A stretch of DNA of 6,309 nt from Gemmatimonadota bacterium (GTDB taxonomy: Bacteria; Gemmatimonadota; Gemmatimonadetes; Gemmatimonadales; GWC2-71-9), in assembly GCA_017889745.1 (NCBI GenBank), contig JAGGAG010000145.1:1-6309 (forward strand). The letters are read 5' to 3'. Both the position numbers and the translations under genes were made by a program. The notes beneath the pieces were generated by a model, which was not told the origin of the DNA, searched no databases, and saw only the letters and a list, made by a program, of their open reading frames with translations. This document shows, piece by piece, positions 5,746 through 6,309 of the stretch (position 1 is its first letter; each line of letters opens with the position of its first letter).

Positions 5746-6309
5746 GTGCGTCTCTGGCGAAATGACGGGCAGTGCCTGCGATACCTCGCGGGTCCTGCGG
5801 CATCATGGACGCTGGAGGTACCGGTGGCCGCCGGGGCGTGCGCCACCCCGGAGGGCCCGGCATGGCTGACGCCCGTGCGCTGGGTCACGGACGACTGGAT
5901 CGAGCTGGGCGGAGCCGATCCCGCCGCGCTCGAGGGTGCCGCCATGGCACTGCTGCCGGTGCTCTCTTCGCTGCTCGAGAGCGAATGGCATCGCGCGCAG
6001 GTTGGTGAGGAGCTGGCCAGCCGTTACGAAGAGATCGACCTCCTCTACACCATCACCGAGATCCTCGGCAGCACGGTACGCCTCGACGAGGCGGCGCAGG
6101 TCATCGTGCGCGAGGTGGCGGCCGTGGTCGGGGCGCGACGCGCCTCAATCATGGTGCACGATGCCTCCCGCGACTGCCTGCGCACGGTCGCCGCGCGCGG
6201 GTTCACGGCCGACGACGAGTTCTTCGTCCAGGTGGACGATCCCGATTCGGTGGCCGCGCGTGTTTTCCGGGAACGCCGCGTCGTGGTCCACGACCCGCTG
6301 GTGTCGCCC
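5746..6309 (+). CDS. GAF-domain sensor protein, partial (3' end outside window)
   Basis: An open frame runs from 5509 to the right edge without a stop and encodes protein-like sequence from about 5695 on. From the GTG at 5746, 188 residues are visible. Residues 1-80 form a small alpha/beta region (VRLWRNDGQCLRYLAG at 1-16, then WVTDDWIELGG), possibly a degenerate GAF-like domain. A linking helix with ELASRYEEIDLLYTITEIL (90-108) is typical of the segment before GAF domains in RsbU-like phosphatases and other sensors. The GAF domain proper begins near 113 (LDEAAQVIVREVAAVVGARR, then ASIMVHD and LRTVAARGF) and is cut by the edge. The start is unresolved: GTG 5746 has GGA 6 bases upstream, TTG 5740 has nothing, and CTG 5671 (after CAAGG at 5657-5661) would include the coding-like LDEVLGGLSRLSG upstream. 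Position after a STAS/kinase pair suggests a PP2C (SpoIIE-type) phosphatase C-terminal, but that part is not visible. Confidence 0.8.
   Translation, partial: MRLWRNDGQCLRYLAGPAASWTLEVPVAAGACATPEGPAWLTPVRWVTDDWIELGGADPAALEGAAMALLPVLSSLLESEWHRAQVGEELASRYEEIDLLYTITEILGSTVRLDEAAQVIVREVAAVVGARRASIMVHDASRDCLRTVAARGFTADDEFFVQVDDPDSVAARVFRERRVVVHDPLVSP

Noticed and set aside
5772..6008. 78-codon + strand open frame overlapping the GAF gene
   Set aside because: Gly/Arg-rich with no motif; the frame that encodes the GAF domain covers the same bases.
1..6309. Search for mobile elements, defence genes, CRISPR, tRNA or rRNA
   Set aside because: No transposase or integrase motifs, no spaced repeats, no tRNA- or rRNA-like sequence; all space is used by recognisable genes of similar composition.

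Overview
The window is very GC-rich and almost fully coding on the + strand. Gene order and protein style (a core replication/repair/CoA operon followed by a STAS, HATPase and GAF switch module) resemble Gemmatimonadota or a related high-GC Gram-negative lineage. That assignment is an inference from general knowledge, not from a search. I see no mobile element, tRNA, rRNA, CRISPR array or codon-use break, so this reads as an ordinary chromosomal region.

Layout: (1) positions 2-1336, the C-terminal three quarters of DNA primase DnaG, cut by the left edge; (2) 1326-2048, a coiled-coil protein with a C4 zinc ribbon (COG1579 / CdsZ-like); (3) 2045-3790, the single-strand exonuclease RecJ; (4) 3787-4305, the 16S rRNA methyltransferase RsmD, which appears to start at a CTG codon overlapping the recJ stop; (5) 4302-4805, phosphopantetheine adenylyltransferase CoaD; (6) after a 75-base spacer, 4881-5216, a STAS-domain anti-anti-sigma-type protein; (7) 5219-5695, an RsbW/SpoIIAB-type ATPase; (8) from about 5746 to the right edge, a GAF-domain protein that runs out of the window.

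Genes 1-5 are joined by stop/start overlaps of 4 to 11 bases and probably form one translationally coupled transcript for replication priming, DNA repair, ribosome modification and CoA synthesis. Genes 6-8 look like a partner-switching signalling module: a serine-containing STAS switch, its kinase, and a sensor that may carry the matching PP2C-type phosphatase beyond the edge. No sigma factor is visible. The points most worth checking are the apparent CTG start of rsmD, the Glu-to-Asp change in the kinase N-box, and the lack of any well-placed start codon for the GAF gene. The rest is conventional.
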